Assembly: GCA_014529385.2 (NCBI GenBank)
Contig: CM043947.1
Span: forward strand, 133,377,891-133,441,890
Direction of reading: 5' to 3'
Source of the DNA: Adiantum capillus-veneris
Lineage: Eukaryota; Streptophyta; Polypodiopsida; Polypodiales; Pteridaceae
DNA length: 64,000 bases
Part shown: one piece after another, positions 20,848 to 32,314 of the stretch
How positions within the stretch are numbered: position 1 is the first letter of the stretch
Layout of the letters: every line of letters begins with the position of its first letter
Notes under the pieces: generated by a model
The model's database searches: none
The model's input: the letters and a program-made list of their open reading frames with translations, nothing else
What the model was told of the DNA's origin: nothing
Position numbers and translations under genes: made by a program

Positions 20848-22330
20848 CAGTCTATCGTGATAGACTGGTGAATTGGAGATAGACTCACAATCAGGAAAAA
20901 CCCCTCATACCACAGGTAAAAGACATCAATACAAGGCTGCTCCCAAAAATTGAGTGTACTTGGACACCTGCTTAACCACTAAACCTCAAGTCTAGTGTTT
21001 TGAGTCAAACTTCAGAGACAAATTGGGTAAAGGGACTTGACCAAATTTCCAAACCTTGTGAAACTTGGTATACATGATCTACAGAGGGTAGGGAACACAT
21101 CTATGAAGAGAAAATTTGAAAAAAGTGTCATTTTGGCATACTTGGTGAGTCTATCGCGATAGACTAAGAACCCAGTGATAGAAACTAAATTTTTCAAAAA
21201 CCTGTGTGGCATAGCTTGGAAAGCTGCTATCAAGGACACATAAAATTTTTGAAGTCATTTGGACATCAGAAAGTGGGTGTAAGACCATTTGAGAGGATTC
21301 AGCTTGTAGAAAACACCAGATCTGGTCTAACTGACAAAGTAAAAGTCCAAAACAAGTGAAAATTGGTAGGAGGACTAAGGAGAGGTATTGGAACACAGTG
21401 GTGTAGTCAAAGTTCAAGTTTGACCTATAAAAGGGGTACTTGCTGAGTCTATCGCGATAGACTCAAAGCAGGGCCAAAGGAATTGAAATTTTCAAAACCC
21501 TCTGGAGCATAGCTTGTTTAGCCTCTGAGGAGATTACGCACAAAATTTGGTGGATTTTGGACAATTGGGAAGTCATCCTAAGTCTATTTTCTAGTGATGA
21601 GATAGACTCAAAATTCTAGAGTTTGAGTTAGAGACCTAAGAAAAAGTCCAAAACAAGTGAAAATTGGTGAGCAAGGTGTAAAGAGCATAGGGAACAGAGT
21701 GGTGAAGAGAAATTTGGAAAATTCTCAAAATTGAAGAATCTGCTAAGTCTATCGCGATAGACTAGGGTTTTTTCACAAAAATTGAAATTTTTGAAAATTG
21801 ACCATAGGGCCTTGTTCTACATGATGTTGTGAGCCTATGGTTAAAATTTGAGTAAATTTGGAGCATTGGAAGTACATCTAAGAGGATTACTTCATAAGAT
21901 CAGAAAAGAGACTATTGTTTGATGCAAGTTACAAAGGGAAAGTATTCCAAATTGGTTGAAACTTGGTGAGTAGTATCTCAGGAGAAGGGGGGACTCAAAT
22001 CTATAAAAACAGTTGAACAAATGTATCCCAGTAACACTCTGGTGAGTCTCTCGCGATAGACTTAGAAATTCAATGTAGAAAAATCAAAATTCAAATCTGA
22101 CTTCATATTTGGGTTCAGAAGGCCCATTATACCCTGTACACAAAGTTTGAGTGCATTTGGACATCTGCAAGGGGTACTAGGTGAGCCTATCGTGATAGAC
22201 AAGTCAGGAATGAATTTTGAGAAAATATTTTGAAACCAAGTATACCACTGGGTTTATCATTGCCTAAGGAGTGCACACACCAATTTTGGGCTCAAACTGA
22301 CCACTTGCAAAAACATCAGATAGAGCAACT
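20760..22330 (+). repeat. Leader array of diverged ~300-bp repeats, each with an AGTCTATCGCGATAGACT palindrome
   Basis: Palindromes lie at 20848-20867, 21148-21165, 21445-21464 (a perfect 20-bp palindrome), 21746-21763, 22045-22062 and, degenerate, 22183-22200. The first five are spaced 297-301 bases apart. Between them other phrases recur at the same phase (CAAAACAAGTGAAAATTGGT at about 21349 and 21650, GGCATAGCTTG or GAGCATAGCTTG after the palindrome, AATTTTTGAAGTCATTTGGA-like blocks), so the unit is a diverged tandem repeat of about 300 bp. The palindrome core TATCGCGATA is much better conserved than the rest of the unit. It lies between primer-binding site and gag, where packaging and dimerisation signals usually are. 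Confidence 0.85.
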
Positions 22331-22673
22331 TTCCAAATTACATCTCACTATTTTGGTCATAACTTTCACATAAGGACTCCAATCCAATTTTTTTTTTATC
22401 AAAACGTACCTTGAGAGCAGCACTACAAATCTTAGAGTAAATTGACCAAAATGGTTGTCGACAGCATGCATTTTGGTCAGTTTTGAAAAAAACGCGGTTT
22501 AAGGCCTCAAAATGCATCCGGAAGTCAAGGGTGTCTAAAACCGACAATTTGAGAGAATTGTGAGAAAACGCTCACGGTTTTGGACATAGTTTTGGATTTT
22601 CCCTGACCAAAAAACTTGTACACACTGAGAGAGGTATTACTACAGCAAGCTAGATCTATTAAGCCTAGAAGTC

Positions 22674-25124
22674 ATGTCTACATCATACTCAGACTCAGAC
22701 TCAGCTTATACAAGCACATGGATTGCAGGGATAGATGAGCACCCGCCCAGAATAGATCTTCCAAACGTACAGTACATAAAGACCAATTTTGTGGAGAGAG
22801 TTTGGAAGTATAACCATGAAAGTGAAGGACTATATAGGTATATTAATGGAAATCAATTCATCCTTTACAGTTGCTTAGAGCCCTACCCAGATGAACTGAT
22901 AGAATACAAGCTCTTATATGTCTATACATACGAGGTCGACCGACAATGGACATCCTTATTTGTTGACAAGTATGGACGAGAATATAGAGCTGTAGAAAGC
23001 ACAAATCCACGAACCAAATTAGAGATGAGTGGATATTTGATCAATGAAGGACCTCCGATACATCCACAAAACACAGGAACCTCTAAGAGAATTCCAAAGA
23101 GGGGACCACCACCTGGATTTCCTCCTAGAGCGATAACGAGAGATGAAATGATACCAGAGAGGAGTATGGTTCCGTACTTTGCACCCCAAAGTATAAGACC
23201 ATCTCAGCTAAGAAAATGGGTAAATAGAAAGTACAATGGCATAGGAGACCCATACACCCATGTCTCGGCTTTCAAGCAAGTCCTACGAGCAGAACGAGTA
23301 GAGGATTTCCACACGCAGTATGAGGGTTTTGGACTTACATTGGAGGACAATGCACAAGCATGGTTTGAACTATTGAACCGAAGAGAGTTCACAAACATTG
23401 AGCAAATGTTGGATGAATTTTTTCAAGAATTCACCAAGAGAGGCATAAAACATAACACCCTTCCTAAGATTCACGAATTTAAACAAGGCGAAACAGAAAC
23501 ATTGAGACATGCAATACTGCGTTTCAAGCAATATGTTGCTAGATGTCCTACCCAAGAGTTACCCACGCTAGAACGTCAGATCCTTTGCTTCATCAAAGGG
23601 CTTAGGAATGAGAATATCCAAAAGGACCTATACGTGAAAAGATACCAAACCTTGGAAGAGGTGACCAAAGTGGCGGTTGACCTAGTTGACAATTGCGAAT
23701 TCTATGACGATGGTCAGAAGAAGATGAATGATGCGAGTGAGAAAAAGAAAACCGCTGATCTTGAGGATCACAGAGGGAATCTAGGACAAAACCAAGTAAA
23801 TGTTGAGGAGCAAATCATAGAGAATGTGATGCAACGCATCAACCACTCTGACAGAGTACCAGCCTATAGAGTTCCTCAACAATGAAGGTGCATGATATGT
23901 GGAGGGGACCATCCGATGCAACATTTTCCTGACTATAGACCTAAGACTCCACCAGGGTTTGAGCATGTTATGTCTGAACCTCCTAGATATCATCCTGTAG
24001 CGGAACAAGTGTTCTTAAGTGAAAGACCCATAGCTGCTAGAAATGCATATGTGAATCATGAGCTTCAAATACAAAGATATGTGGTAGATCAGAGGCCACT
24101 TCAAGGTCAATATCAAGTATTGCCACAACAACCAATACATCCATGTGACAGATGTGGTAGTAGTGATCACTTGATTAAGGATTGTCCACACCATGATATC
24201 ATGATAAATGTATATTGTAATGAGTGTGCAGTCACACATATGATTTTGGATTGTCCTAAGAATCCAAGAAAGAAAGGTAAAATGCAACCACATGTTACCT
24301 TTCCTTCTACCATCTAATCAGAGAAAGAACGAGCCGCAACAAAAGAAGAGACGACAACAACAACAGAGCAAGAAAAAATTGCAAAAGAATAGGTGCTTAA
24401 ACAACAAGAAGATGAAAGTAAGCAAGTTGCTCCAGTAAACGTTGTCACAAGAGCACAAGCAAAAGTGCAAGAGCAGAAGCCTACAGATGGAGAGACTAGT
24501 AAGAGTTCCACAAGCCGTAGAAACTCTAGACGAGCAAGAAGGACTAGAATGAAAGCGAGACTACAAAGGGAAAAAGGAGAAGAAAAGGTTGTTACAGCTG
24601 AGTTGGAAACAACTCAAGAGCAACAGACATAGCAAAGGGAAGTTGAAACCCTTAAACCAGCTGAAGCACCCAAGAGTGCTAGTTCAGGAGGATCTGTCCT
24701 AGTGGACAAAGTGAATGATCCTTTAGACGCGATTTTATAGGCTTATGAGGCTAGATTGGCAAATAGACAGACCTTAGAACAAATATGGATGACTTATCCT
24801 TATCCTGAACTAGAGAAGCAGAGGCTAGAAATGTGTAAGCAGCTCATTGAAACTGCTCAAGCATTTCTAGAACCACCTCCACCAGAATTGAAGGATAGGA
24901 TAGTCACCCTAGTGCACAAAGACGAGAGCATTAAAGTAGACGAATTGCCTAGAGAAGAGGTGGATCATAGGGAAGAACCACTGCCAAGGTCGCAAGACTC
25001 GAGGGTAGTCCAAAATACAACAAATGAATCAATGAGGGATTTCCCACCCTATGTTCCTATAGTTGAGGAGCAGTGGCCAGAGCAGTTATGGAAGGTTGTC
25101 CGAGATGCCCAAAAAAGAGAAGAG
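22674..25124 (+). pseudogene. Gag of the outer element, stops but no frameshift
   Basis: One continuous frame runs from ATG 22674 to the nested insertion, interrupted by TGA 23883-23885, TAA 24315-24317, TAG near 24390, TAG 24630-24632 and TAG near 24738. The gag (capsid) domain is clear at about residues 180-340: RKWVNRKYNGIGDPYTHVSA, AQAWFELL, EFFQEFTKRGIKHNTLPKIH, HAILRFKQYVARCPT. Three zinc-finger-like motifs follow: CMICGGDHPMQHF (final C missing), CDRCGSSDHLIKDC (CCHC) and CNECAVTHMILDC (C-x2-C-x3-H-x4-C). A basic tail (SRRNSRRARRTRMKARL) could bind nucleic acid. The absence of frameshifts over 2.4 kb while stops accumulate is notable. The frame continues beyond the nested element at 32320. 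Confidence 0.85.
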
Positions 25125-25828
25125 TGTGAGGTCCCCACCCCGCCGTATCAAACGGAGGATCTGATGGTGAACCTGGTGGCCACTAGATCTATAGCGGAAG
25201 CAAACAAAGTGGTTCAGGGTTCAACTAGCGGACGATCTCTCATCACAAAGTGAGTCGAGTTCGAGCCTACTAGTAAGGAGATCTAGCTCCACCTCGCAGG
25301 GAAAGCGTACTTAAACTATCTAGCGATCCTAAGACCCACCTTCCAAGAGAAAAGAAACCCCGAGCGCCTTTTTCCCCATGTTTCAGAGGCACGTACACTT
25401 GAGACTTCGCCACTCTAGGGGCAATGAGTATTACTAGTATTGATTTTAACACTATGGGGACAGAGAGTTCCCGACCAATCGGGACCACCCATCTCATAGG
25501 CATTGGCAACCTGAGCTAAGCCCCCACTTTCCACCTCCACACTCACACTTCCTTGTGTGTCCTAATTACTACCACAAAAGTTGTTCAACATAAAAGTTCC
25601 TTGATTAGATTCCGATTCACAATGTTCGTTAAGACAGCCCTTCAACCAGTATTGCAAGCGGCACCAAGACAGTATTCTAGTAAAAATTCTACTCTAACTT
25701 ATTCATTAAAATTCCAATGTTCTGGAGGTACAACATCCCCCCTCCAGCGAGAGTTCACTCCTCCCGTTGTCGCCTAGTTGCCCATACAACTAGGTATGTC
25801 CACCGCATAGAAAGCACGACATGGACAT

Positions 25829-25915
25829 TCCCACCGCTTAACCAGCAGATGTGGGTTCCCACCGCTTAACCAGCAGTCGTGGGTATCCACCGCTTAACCA
25901 GCAGTCGTGGATTCA
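25829..25915. repeat. Three tandem units in the nested 3' LTR
   Basis: CCACCGCTTAACCAGCAG repeats three times with a variable GTGGGTT/GTGGGTA/GTGGATT spacer. The same array is at 30252-30339 in the other LTR. Confidence 0.9.
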
Positions 25916-26153
25916 AGAGCCCTTAACCAAGAACTCTGCCCCCTGTGATCAGTAGGGGGGTCAGGACTGATTCAACATTGGAAATAAAATGAATATGTCG
26001 AGCTAAATTTTCCCTAGCAGACATTCTTTCCTCTTGCAAACAGCATACCCATCAATCATTTCTTTCCTACTTTATATTTAAATGTACTATGCATTCAATG
26101 CCGAGGTTTCTGTCGGATTTCTCCAACATGTTCGGGGATATGTTCATTCCTAA

Positions 26154-26354
26154 CTAATCGTATGCAATGTTAATTAAACAACTTGAATAGAAATTGGGAC
26201 CTACCTCTTCCATTTCTTCGTCAATAGCCCGTGAGATGGCCGGTATTTGCTCGTCCATGGGAGCCTTTCCTTTTCCGTTGACATTGCTTGTTCCTGCCTC
26301 GCGGTCGTGGGCTCCACCGAAGCGAGTTCTCTTAACCGGGGCCATTTTTCTCAC
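26154..26354 (-). CDS. LTR-encoded ORF, 3' LTR copy
   Basis: Frame MRKMAPVKRTRFGGAHDREA..., 66 codons, is the same as in the 5' LTR (30577-30777) apart from two substitutions. In this 3' copy it lies downstream of the coding region and would not be part of the element transcript's gag; it is preserved because LTRs are copied from one template. Confidence 0.45.
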   Translation of the reverse strand: MRKMAPVKRTRFGGAHDREAGTSNVNGKGKAPMDEQIPAISRAIDEEMEEVGPNFYSSCLINIAYD

Positions 26355-27179
26355 TACTTAAATGATAGACTTGAAAAAAAAGAGCTAAGGTCCGAGAGTA
26401 ACATGACAAACCAATCGGCAGATTAGATTTATTAAAGACTCCTCCTTATGCACGAGGTTAGATTTTTCCCTTTTTGCCCTAGCAATTTTAAGGGTAATTC
26501 TCTATCCACCCTATGGGAAACGACTCTAAGGTTAATTACTTGGCTTAGATGATTAAGAAATTCAAAGTTTTTCTAATTGATTCACGAAAGATATGAAGTA
26601 AGCAAGCTCATTCATTTTCCTAGAGCAATATGAAGGTGCAGAGTGACCGCAGGCATGTGTGATGGAAAAACCTTCTTCTTATTGGACTAATGACGGATTA
26701 ATTTTCAACCTTAATCACATCTAAATGTGGGAGAAGATTAAGTATAATTTAATTACAACTCTATTGAGTAGTGAAAGATTGAATTCTGACAATCTACACT
26801 ATTACTAGCTGACAATTTATTGACTATACCTCCTAGAGAGAGAATCTTTCCTAATCATGCATTAATCCTTGATTAAGGATGATGAATGGCTGAATAATTT
26901 AACTAAATGAATGATAATTATGTATTGAAGTATAGCTATGAAAACTTAAAGAGCAGCTATAGAGAATTATGGCTAAAAGTAGGCATAGTAGACAAGAATT
27001 ATGAGTGGGTAATGATGAGATTAAGAAGAGCAGTAATTACCGTGATTAGGGAATGAGAATCCTCTTAAATTTCTGATGCAATAAATCCTCAAGATGAGAA
27101 TTTTGGCAGCACCTCCCTCCTTGCTTCTCCTTCAAAAACTGTGTGTGTACCGGCAGCACCTCCCCAAGGTGTGTGTAGG

Positions 27180-27210
27180 TGTGTGTGTGTGTACTGGGTT
27201 TGTGTGTGAG

Positions 27211-27246
<36 letters not shown>
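27180..27246. repeat. GT microsatellite in the nested 3' LTR
   Basis: It is much longer than the counterpart at about 31606-31643, so this microsatellite changed length after insertion. Confidence 0.9.
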
Positions 27247-27249
<3 letters not shown>

Positions 27250-27918
27250 GTCTTTAAATAGGCTCCTACAAGCTGAAAATCGATTTGTGCTGCTATAAGC
27301 ATCTGAGTGAGCACTCAGTCTCTGCATTGGCAAGTTCAATTCCCCTACCCACCAAGTGTCAGGTTGGCTTGGTTAACTGACTCTAAGACTTAGTTACTGG
27401 CTTGGAAACTCTCCCAGGACTCCCACAAAGCAAGAGGGCGCCCCCTAGCTGCTAAAGCTGGTCTGGAGTGACCTGGAACCTATTCCCACACAGCCCCGGG
27501 CCCCCGGGGCCTCCTCGGATAATTTTTAGGAAAATTGGTTCTAGGCTAAAACGGGTCATACGAGTCGGATTTTGATGCCATAAATTGCTATACTGAGCTC
27601 TAACTAAGGCATACTGGACCGAGTACCTGCCATATTTAGCAGCCCCTGGGGTCCGGAAAATGTATTTTTTCAAATTCGGGGTACGGGTGCAGTTTTTTGA
27701 GACGATCAAAACTAGACGGGTCGGGTGACCAAAAACTTACTATATTTGGAAAAAAAAAATTACAAAAATTATTTTAATTCACATTTCGAAGCTTAAAAAT
27801 ATTCTAAACATCATGGCACTGACAGAATTTGAAAAACTGCTAAAAATAGTAACTTTTTTCATTATATTCATTTCAAGGTACAATGGTGCTCTTTTTGATC
27901 GGGGTCAGAGACCTTACA

Positions 27919-27928
27919 ACCTCCCCAA
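27919..27928 (-). promoter_or_regulatory. Polypurine tract of the nested element
   Basis: The minus strand reads TTGGGGAGGT directly before the 3' LTR. Confidence 0.8.
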
Positions 27929-28100
27929 CGTGAAAAATTTGAGATGTCCTCATCTCAAGAATACATCTGGATAAACTCTATGCTAACTACTTAGGTACAT
28001 ATATCCCTTGTCGAAAGTAAAGTCATCCTTTGATAATAGAATTGTCTTTAGTTTTATGCGTCTTATTCTGCTGAACTTTGATGAGGTCCTCGTGCTTGAA

Positions 28101-29042
28101 TTATTGCTCACTAGCAGTTGCAGCATACAGAGATGCTCTCTCGTCAGCTTCGTCACCCACAGTTGGTTGTCTCACTGCGGCATTAGCGAAAGCTCCGCTT
28201 CCTTGCCCTATGTTTCCTCTTCCTCGGCCTCCTCTTCTGTTTGGTTGACCTCGCCCATTGACGTTCAGAGGTACATTATTAGTACCAGATGTTTGGGAAA
28301 TCCTTTTTGGACATCGACTTTTGTAATGTCCATACTCCTGGCACTCAAAGCATCTTATATTGGGAAACATGGTAGCTGCCGTAGTAGCTACTACCGGACG
28401 ATGGTCGTATGCAGGGTTGATTGGTCTGTTACTCCAGTTGTCTGTCCTGGCCCTCTTTGAAAAATAGTATTGACTATCTTGGGTAGCCCTCTAAATCTCT
28501 TTAGCTAACGGTTTGGCGCTTAGCAAGGCATCTTATAGCGTTGTCGGCCTGAGAGCTTCCAACCGAGTATTCAAAGGATCGATTAGCCCTTGGCAGAACC
28601 TCGCCACCTGTTGTTCCAAGGTCATCTTAGGAGCATATCTCCGTAGAGTGACAAACTTTGAATAATATTCTTCGACAGATGAAGTCAGCTATCGAAGTGA
28701 AAAGAATTCATTCATCTTCAAGGTTTTATACGCAGGTGGTAAATATCGCTCCATCATAGCAGCCTTGATGTCTTCCCATGACTGGGAAGATCCCTTGATA
28801 TCCAAGTCCCTGCAATGTTGTTTCCACCAGATCTTGGCATTGCCAGACAAGTGGAACATCGCAAGCATGGTTTGGTTCACGGGTTGGGTTCCCGCAGCTT
28901 TGAAATAGTCGTCCATTGCTTCCATCCATACTTCCGCATCTCTCTCCACATTAACCCCTTCGCCTTTAAAGGTTGATGGCTGAGCTTGTTTAAGGAGGAG
29001 CTTCTTCTCTTGCGCTACCGAGTAGAGAGCAGCAGGCGATGC
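28101..29042 (-). pseudogene. Gag of the nested element, with CCHC knuckle
   Basis: Minus-strand coding sequence can be read from about 29042 (ASPAALYSVAQEKKLLLKQA) through QPSTFKGEGVNVERDAEVW, MEAMDDYFKAAGT, LSGNAKIWWKQHC, AMMERYLPPAYKTLKMNEFF, a stop near 28689, VEEYYSKFVTLRRYAPKMTL, further stops, and the zinc knuckle CFECQEYGHYKSRC near 28330-28350. A glycine and arginine rich tail (RRGGRGRGNIG) follows to 28101. This is a retrotransposon capsid domain plus nucleocapsid typical of Ty3/gypsy. No protease follows; the frame ends shortly before the polypurine tract. There is no ATG in frame close to 29042, which matters for the splicing proposal in Part 2. Confidence 0.85.
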
Positions 29043-29533
29043 CTATCCAATGGTATAAAACTCATTACTATAGCACTCTTCTCAAATGAACCTAAGATTT
29101 TCCATACTCAAGAAGAAATTTAACTCTTGGGCTTAACCAGCCTACTTAATTTGTACAGCTATCACAAGGGATTTTTAACCATTCCACCATTTAAATTCCA
29201 TTGAATACATCCAAAATTGTCCGATAAATAATGGTAAAAACTTTACTCGAGAGCTTTGATCCATACTTATAACTTTATGTGCATCAACAGGCTACCTGCC
29301 CGTAGCACTAGTCGCACCAACGACTTCTCAAAAAACATCATGTGAAACCCACTGAATCCCAACAAGCTCAATGAGTAAAACTCTTTAACATCACTCAGGA
29401 GACAATCCATTAGACAAATCCAATGTCATTATTCTGGGAAACATCATGCTCAAGCTTTGTGTACGAGCTATCCTACTATCCTTTATTTTTAAAAATTTCA
29501 AACAACATCATCTTTCCAGTTCGTAAACCTATA

Positions 29534-29545
29534 GCTCTGATACCA
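29534..29545 (-). promoter_or_regulatory. Primer-binding site, initiator Met tRNA
   Basis: The minus strand reads TGGTATCAGAGC two bases inside the 5' LTR of the nested element. Confidence 0.92.
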
Positions 29546-30251
29546 GGTGTGAGGTCCCCACCCCGCCGTATCAAACGGAGGATCTGATGGTGAACCTGGT
29601 GGCCACTAGATCTATAGCGGAAGCAAACAAAGTGGTTCAGGGTTCAACTAGCGGACGATCTCTCATCACAAAGTGAGTCGAGTTCGAGCCTACTAGTAAG
29701 GAGATCTAGCTCCACCTCGTAGGGAAAGCGTACTTAAACTATCTAGCGATCCTAAGACCCACCTTCCAAGAGAAAAGAAACCCCGAGCGCCTTTTTCCCC
29801 ATGTTTCAGAGGCATGTACACTTAAGACTTCGCCACTCTAGGGGCAATGAGTATAACTAGTATCGATTTTAACACTATGGGGACAGAGAGTTCCCGACCA
29901 ATCGGGACCACCCATCTCATAGGCATTGGCAACCTGAGCCAAGCCCCCACTTTCCACCCCCACACTCACACTTCCTTGTGTGTCCTAATTACTACCACAA
30001 AAGTTGTTCAACATAAAAGTTCCTTGATTAGATTCCGATTCACAATGTTCGTTAAGGCAGCCCTTCAACCAGTATTGCAAGCGGCACCAAGACAGTATTT
30101 TAGTAAAAATTCTACTCTAACTTATTCATTAAAATTCCAATGTTCTGGAGGTACAAAGTCCCCCCTCCAGCGAGAGTTCACTCCTCCCGTTGTCGCCTAG
30201 CTGCCCATACAACTAGGTATGTCCACCGCATAGAAAGCACGACATGCACAT

Positions 30252-30339
30252 TCCCACTGCTTAACCAGTAGACGTGGGTTCCCACCGCTTAACCAGCAGT
30301 CGTGGGTATCCACCGCTTAACCAGCAGTCGTGGATTCAA
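30252..30339. repeat. Three tandem units in the nested 5' LTR
   Basis: This is the counterpart of the array at 25829-25915, with a few substitutions in the first unit. Confidence 0.85.
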
Positions 30340-30576
30340 GAGCCCTTAACCAGGAACTCTGCCCCCTGTGATCAGTAGGGAGGTCAGGACTGATTCAACA
30401 TTGGAAATAAAATGAACATGTCGAGCTAAATTTTCCCTAGCAGACATTCTTTCCTCTTGCAAACAGCATACCCATCAATCATTTCTTTCCTACTTTATAT
30501 TTAAATGTACTATGCATTCAATGCCGAGGTTTCTGTCGGATTTCTCCAACATGTTCGGGGATATGTTCATTCCTAA

Positions 30577-30777
30577 CTAATCGTATGCAATGTTAATTAA
30601 ACAACTTGAATAGAAATTGTGACCTACCTCTTCCATTTCTTCGTCAATAGCCCGTGAGATGGTCGGTATTTGCTCGTCCATGGGAGCCTTTCCTTTTCCG
30701 TTGACATTGCTTGTTCCTGCCTCGCGGTCGTGGGCTCCACCGAAGCGAGTTCTCTTAACCGGGGCCATTTTTCTCAC
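30577..30777 (-). CDS. LTR-encoded ORF, possible first gag exon
   Basis: Sense-strand ORF inside the 5' LTR, about 870 bases downstream of the TATA motif and upstream of gag. It reads MRKMAPVKRTRFGGAHDREA, then a basic and glycine-rich stretch and AISRAIDEEMEE-like acid residues (TISRAIDEEMEE here). The codons for EE are followed by GTAGGT, a good intron donor with the exon ending at 30628. On the gag side, minus strand GGATAG at 29048-29043 is a possible acceptor, and the frame from 29042 is in phase with this ORF. This would make an intron of about 1.6 kb that contains the U5 region and the primer-binding site. It is not a known domain; the splice is inference from sequence only. Confidence 0.45.
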   Translation of the reverse strand: MRKMAPVKRTRFGGAHDREAGTSNVNGKGKAPMDEQIPTISRAIDEEMEEVGHNFYSSCLINIAYD

Positions 30778-31647
30778 TACTTAAATGATAGACTTGAAAA
30801 AAAAGAGCTAAGGTCCGAGAGTAACATGACAAACCAATCGGCAGATTAGATTTATTAAAGACTCCTCCTTATGCACGAGGTTAGATTTTTCCCTTTTTGC
30901 CCTAGCAATTTTAAGGGTAATTCTCTATCCACCCTATGGGAAACGACTCTAAGGTTAATTACTTGGCTTAGATGATTAAGAAATTCAAAGTTTTTCTAAT
31001 TGATTCACGAAAGATATGAAGTAAGCAAGCTCATTCATTTTCCTAGAGTAATATGAAGGTGCAGAGTGACCGCAGGCATGTGTGATGGAAAAACCTTCTT
31101 CTTATTGGACTAATGACGGATTAATTTTCAGCCTTAATCACATCTAAATGTGGGAGAAGATTAAGTATAATTTAATTACAACTCTATTGAGTAGTGAAAG
31201 ATTGAATTCTAACAATCTACACTATTACTAGCTGACAATTTATTGACTATACCTCCTAGAGAGAGAATCTTTCCTAATCATGCATTAATCCTTGATTAAG
31301 GATGATGAATGGCTGAATAATTTAACTAAATGAATGATAATTATGTACGGAAGTATAGCTATGAAAACTTAAAGAGCAGTTATAGAGAATTATGGCTAAA
31401 AGTAGGCATAGTAGACAAGAATTATGAGTGGATAATGATGAGATTAAGAAGAGCAGTAATTACCGTGATTAGGGGATGAGAATCCTCTTAAATTTCTGAT
31501 GCAATGAATTCTCAAGATGAGAATTTTAGCAGCACCTCCCTCCTTGCTTCTCCTTCAAAAACTGTGTGTGTACCGGTAGCACCTCCCCAAGCTGTGTGTA
31601 GGTGTGTGTGTGTACTGGGTTTGTGTGTGAGCATGTGTGTGCAGGTC

Positions 31648-31655
31648 TTTAAATA
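31648..31655 (-). promoter_or_regulatory. LTR TATA box of the nested element
   Basis: TATTTAAA on the minus strand, also present in the other LTR near 27252-27260. Confidence 0.5.
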
Positions 31656-32314
31656 GGCTCCTACAAGCTGAAAATCGATTTGTGCTGCTATAAGCATCTG
31701 AGTGAGCACTCAGTCTCTGCATTGGCAAGTTCAGTTCCCCTACCCACCAAGTGTCAGGTTGGCTTGGTTAACTGACTCTGAGAATTAGTTATTGGCTTGG
31801 AAACTCTCCCAGGACTCCCACAAAGCAAGAGGGTGCCCCCTAGCTGCTAAATCTGGTTTGGAGTGGCCTGGAACCTGTTCCCACACAGCCCCGGGCCCCC
31901 GGTGCCTCCCCGGATAATTTTTAGGAAAATTGGTTCTAGGCTAAAATGGGTCATATGAGTCGGATTTTGATGCCGTAAATTGCTATACTGAGCTCTAACT
32001 AAGGCATACTTGACCGAGTACCTGCCATATTTAGCAGCCCTTGGGGTCCGAAAAATGCATTTTTTTCAAATTCGGGATACGGGTGCAGTTTTTCGAGACA
32101 ATCAAAACTAGACGGGTCGGGTGACCAAAAACTTACTATATTTGGAATTTTTTTTTTACAAAAATTATTTTAATTCACATTTCGAAGCTTAAAAATATTA
32201 TAAACATCATGGCACTGACAGAATTTGAAAAACTGCTAAAAATAGTAACTTTTTCCATTATATTCATTTCAAGGTACAATGGTGCTCTTTTTGATCGGGG
32301 TTAGAGACCTTACA

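Larger units (their letters stand above)
25125..27918 (-). repeat. 3' LTR of the nested element
   Basis: It starts TGTGAGGTCCCC and ends AGACCTTACA on the plus strand. It contains three 29-31 bp tandem units (25829-25915), a long GT microsatellite (about 27180-27246) and the second copy of the minus-strand ORF described at 30577-30777 (here 26154-26354). Confidence 0.93.
25125..32314 (-). mobile_element. Nested gag-only LTR element (TR-GAG-like)
   Basis: The element is bounded by LTRs of 2794 bp (25125-27918) and 2767 bp (29548-32314) around only 1.63 kb of internal DNA, and flanked by the perfect target duplication AAGAG (25120-25124 and 32315-32319). It lies within the gag of the outer element. 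On the minus strand it has an initiator-Met primer-binding site, a gag with a CCHC knuckle and a polypurine tract, but no protease, RT or integrase. Such elements are known in plants as terminal-repeat retrotransposons with a GAG domain and need enzymes in trans. LTR divergence looks to be a few percent at most, lower than for the outer pair, in line with the nesting order. Confidence 0.93.
29548..32314 (-). repeat. 5' LTR of the nested element
   Basis: This is the copy that would drive transcription on the minus strand. TATTTAAA (minus strand, 31648-31655) is a candidate TATA box upstream of the ORF at 30577-30777. Confidence 0.93.

Noticed and set aside
20848-22200. Regular palindromic repeats could be taken for a CRISPR array
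   Set aside because: Spacing is about 300 bp, the spacers are themselves related repeats, and the setting is a plant LTR element.
27452-27709. Minus-strand ORF in the nested LTR (and similar ones at 25270 and 25553)
   Set aside because: Not conserved in frame or without domain in the second LTR; most likely chance frames.
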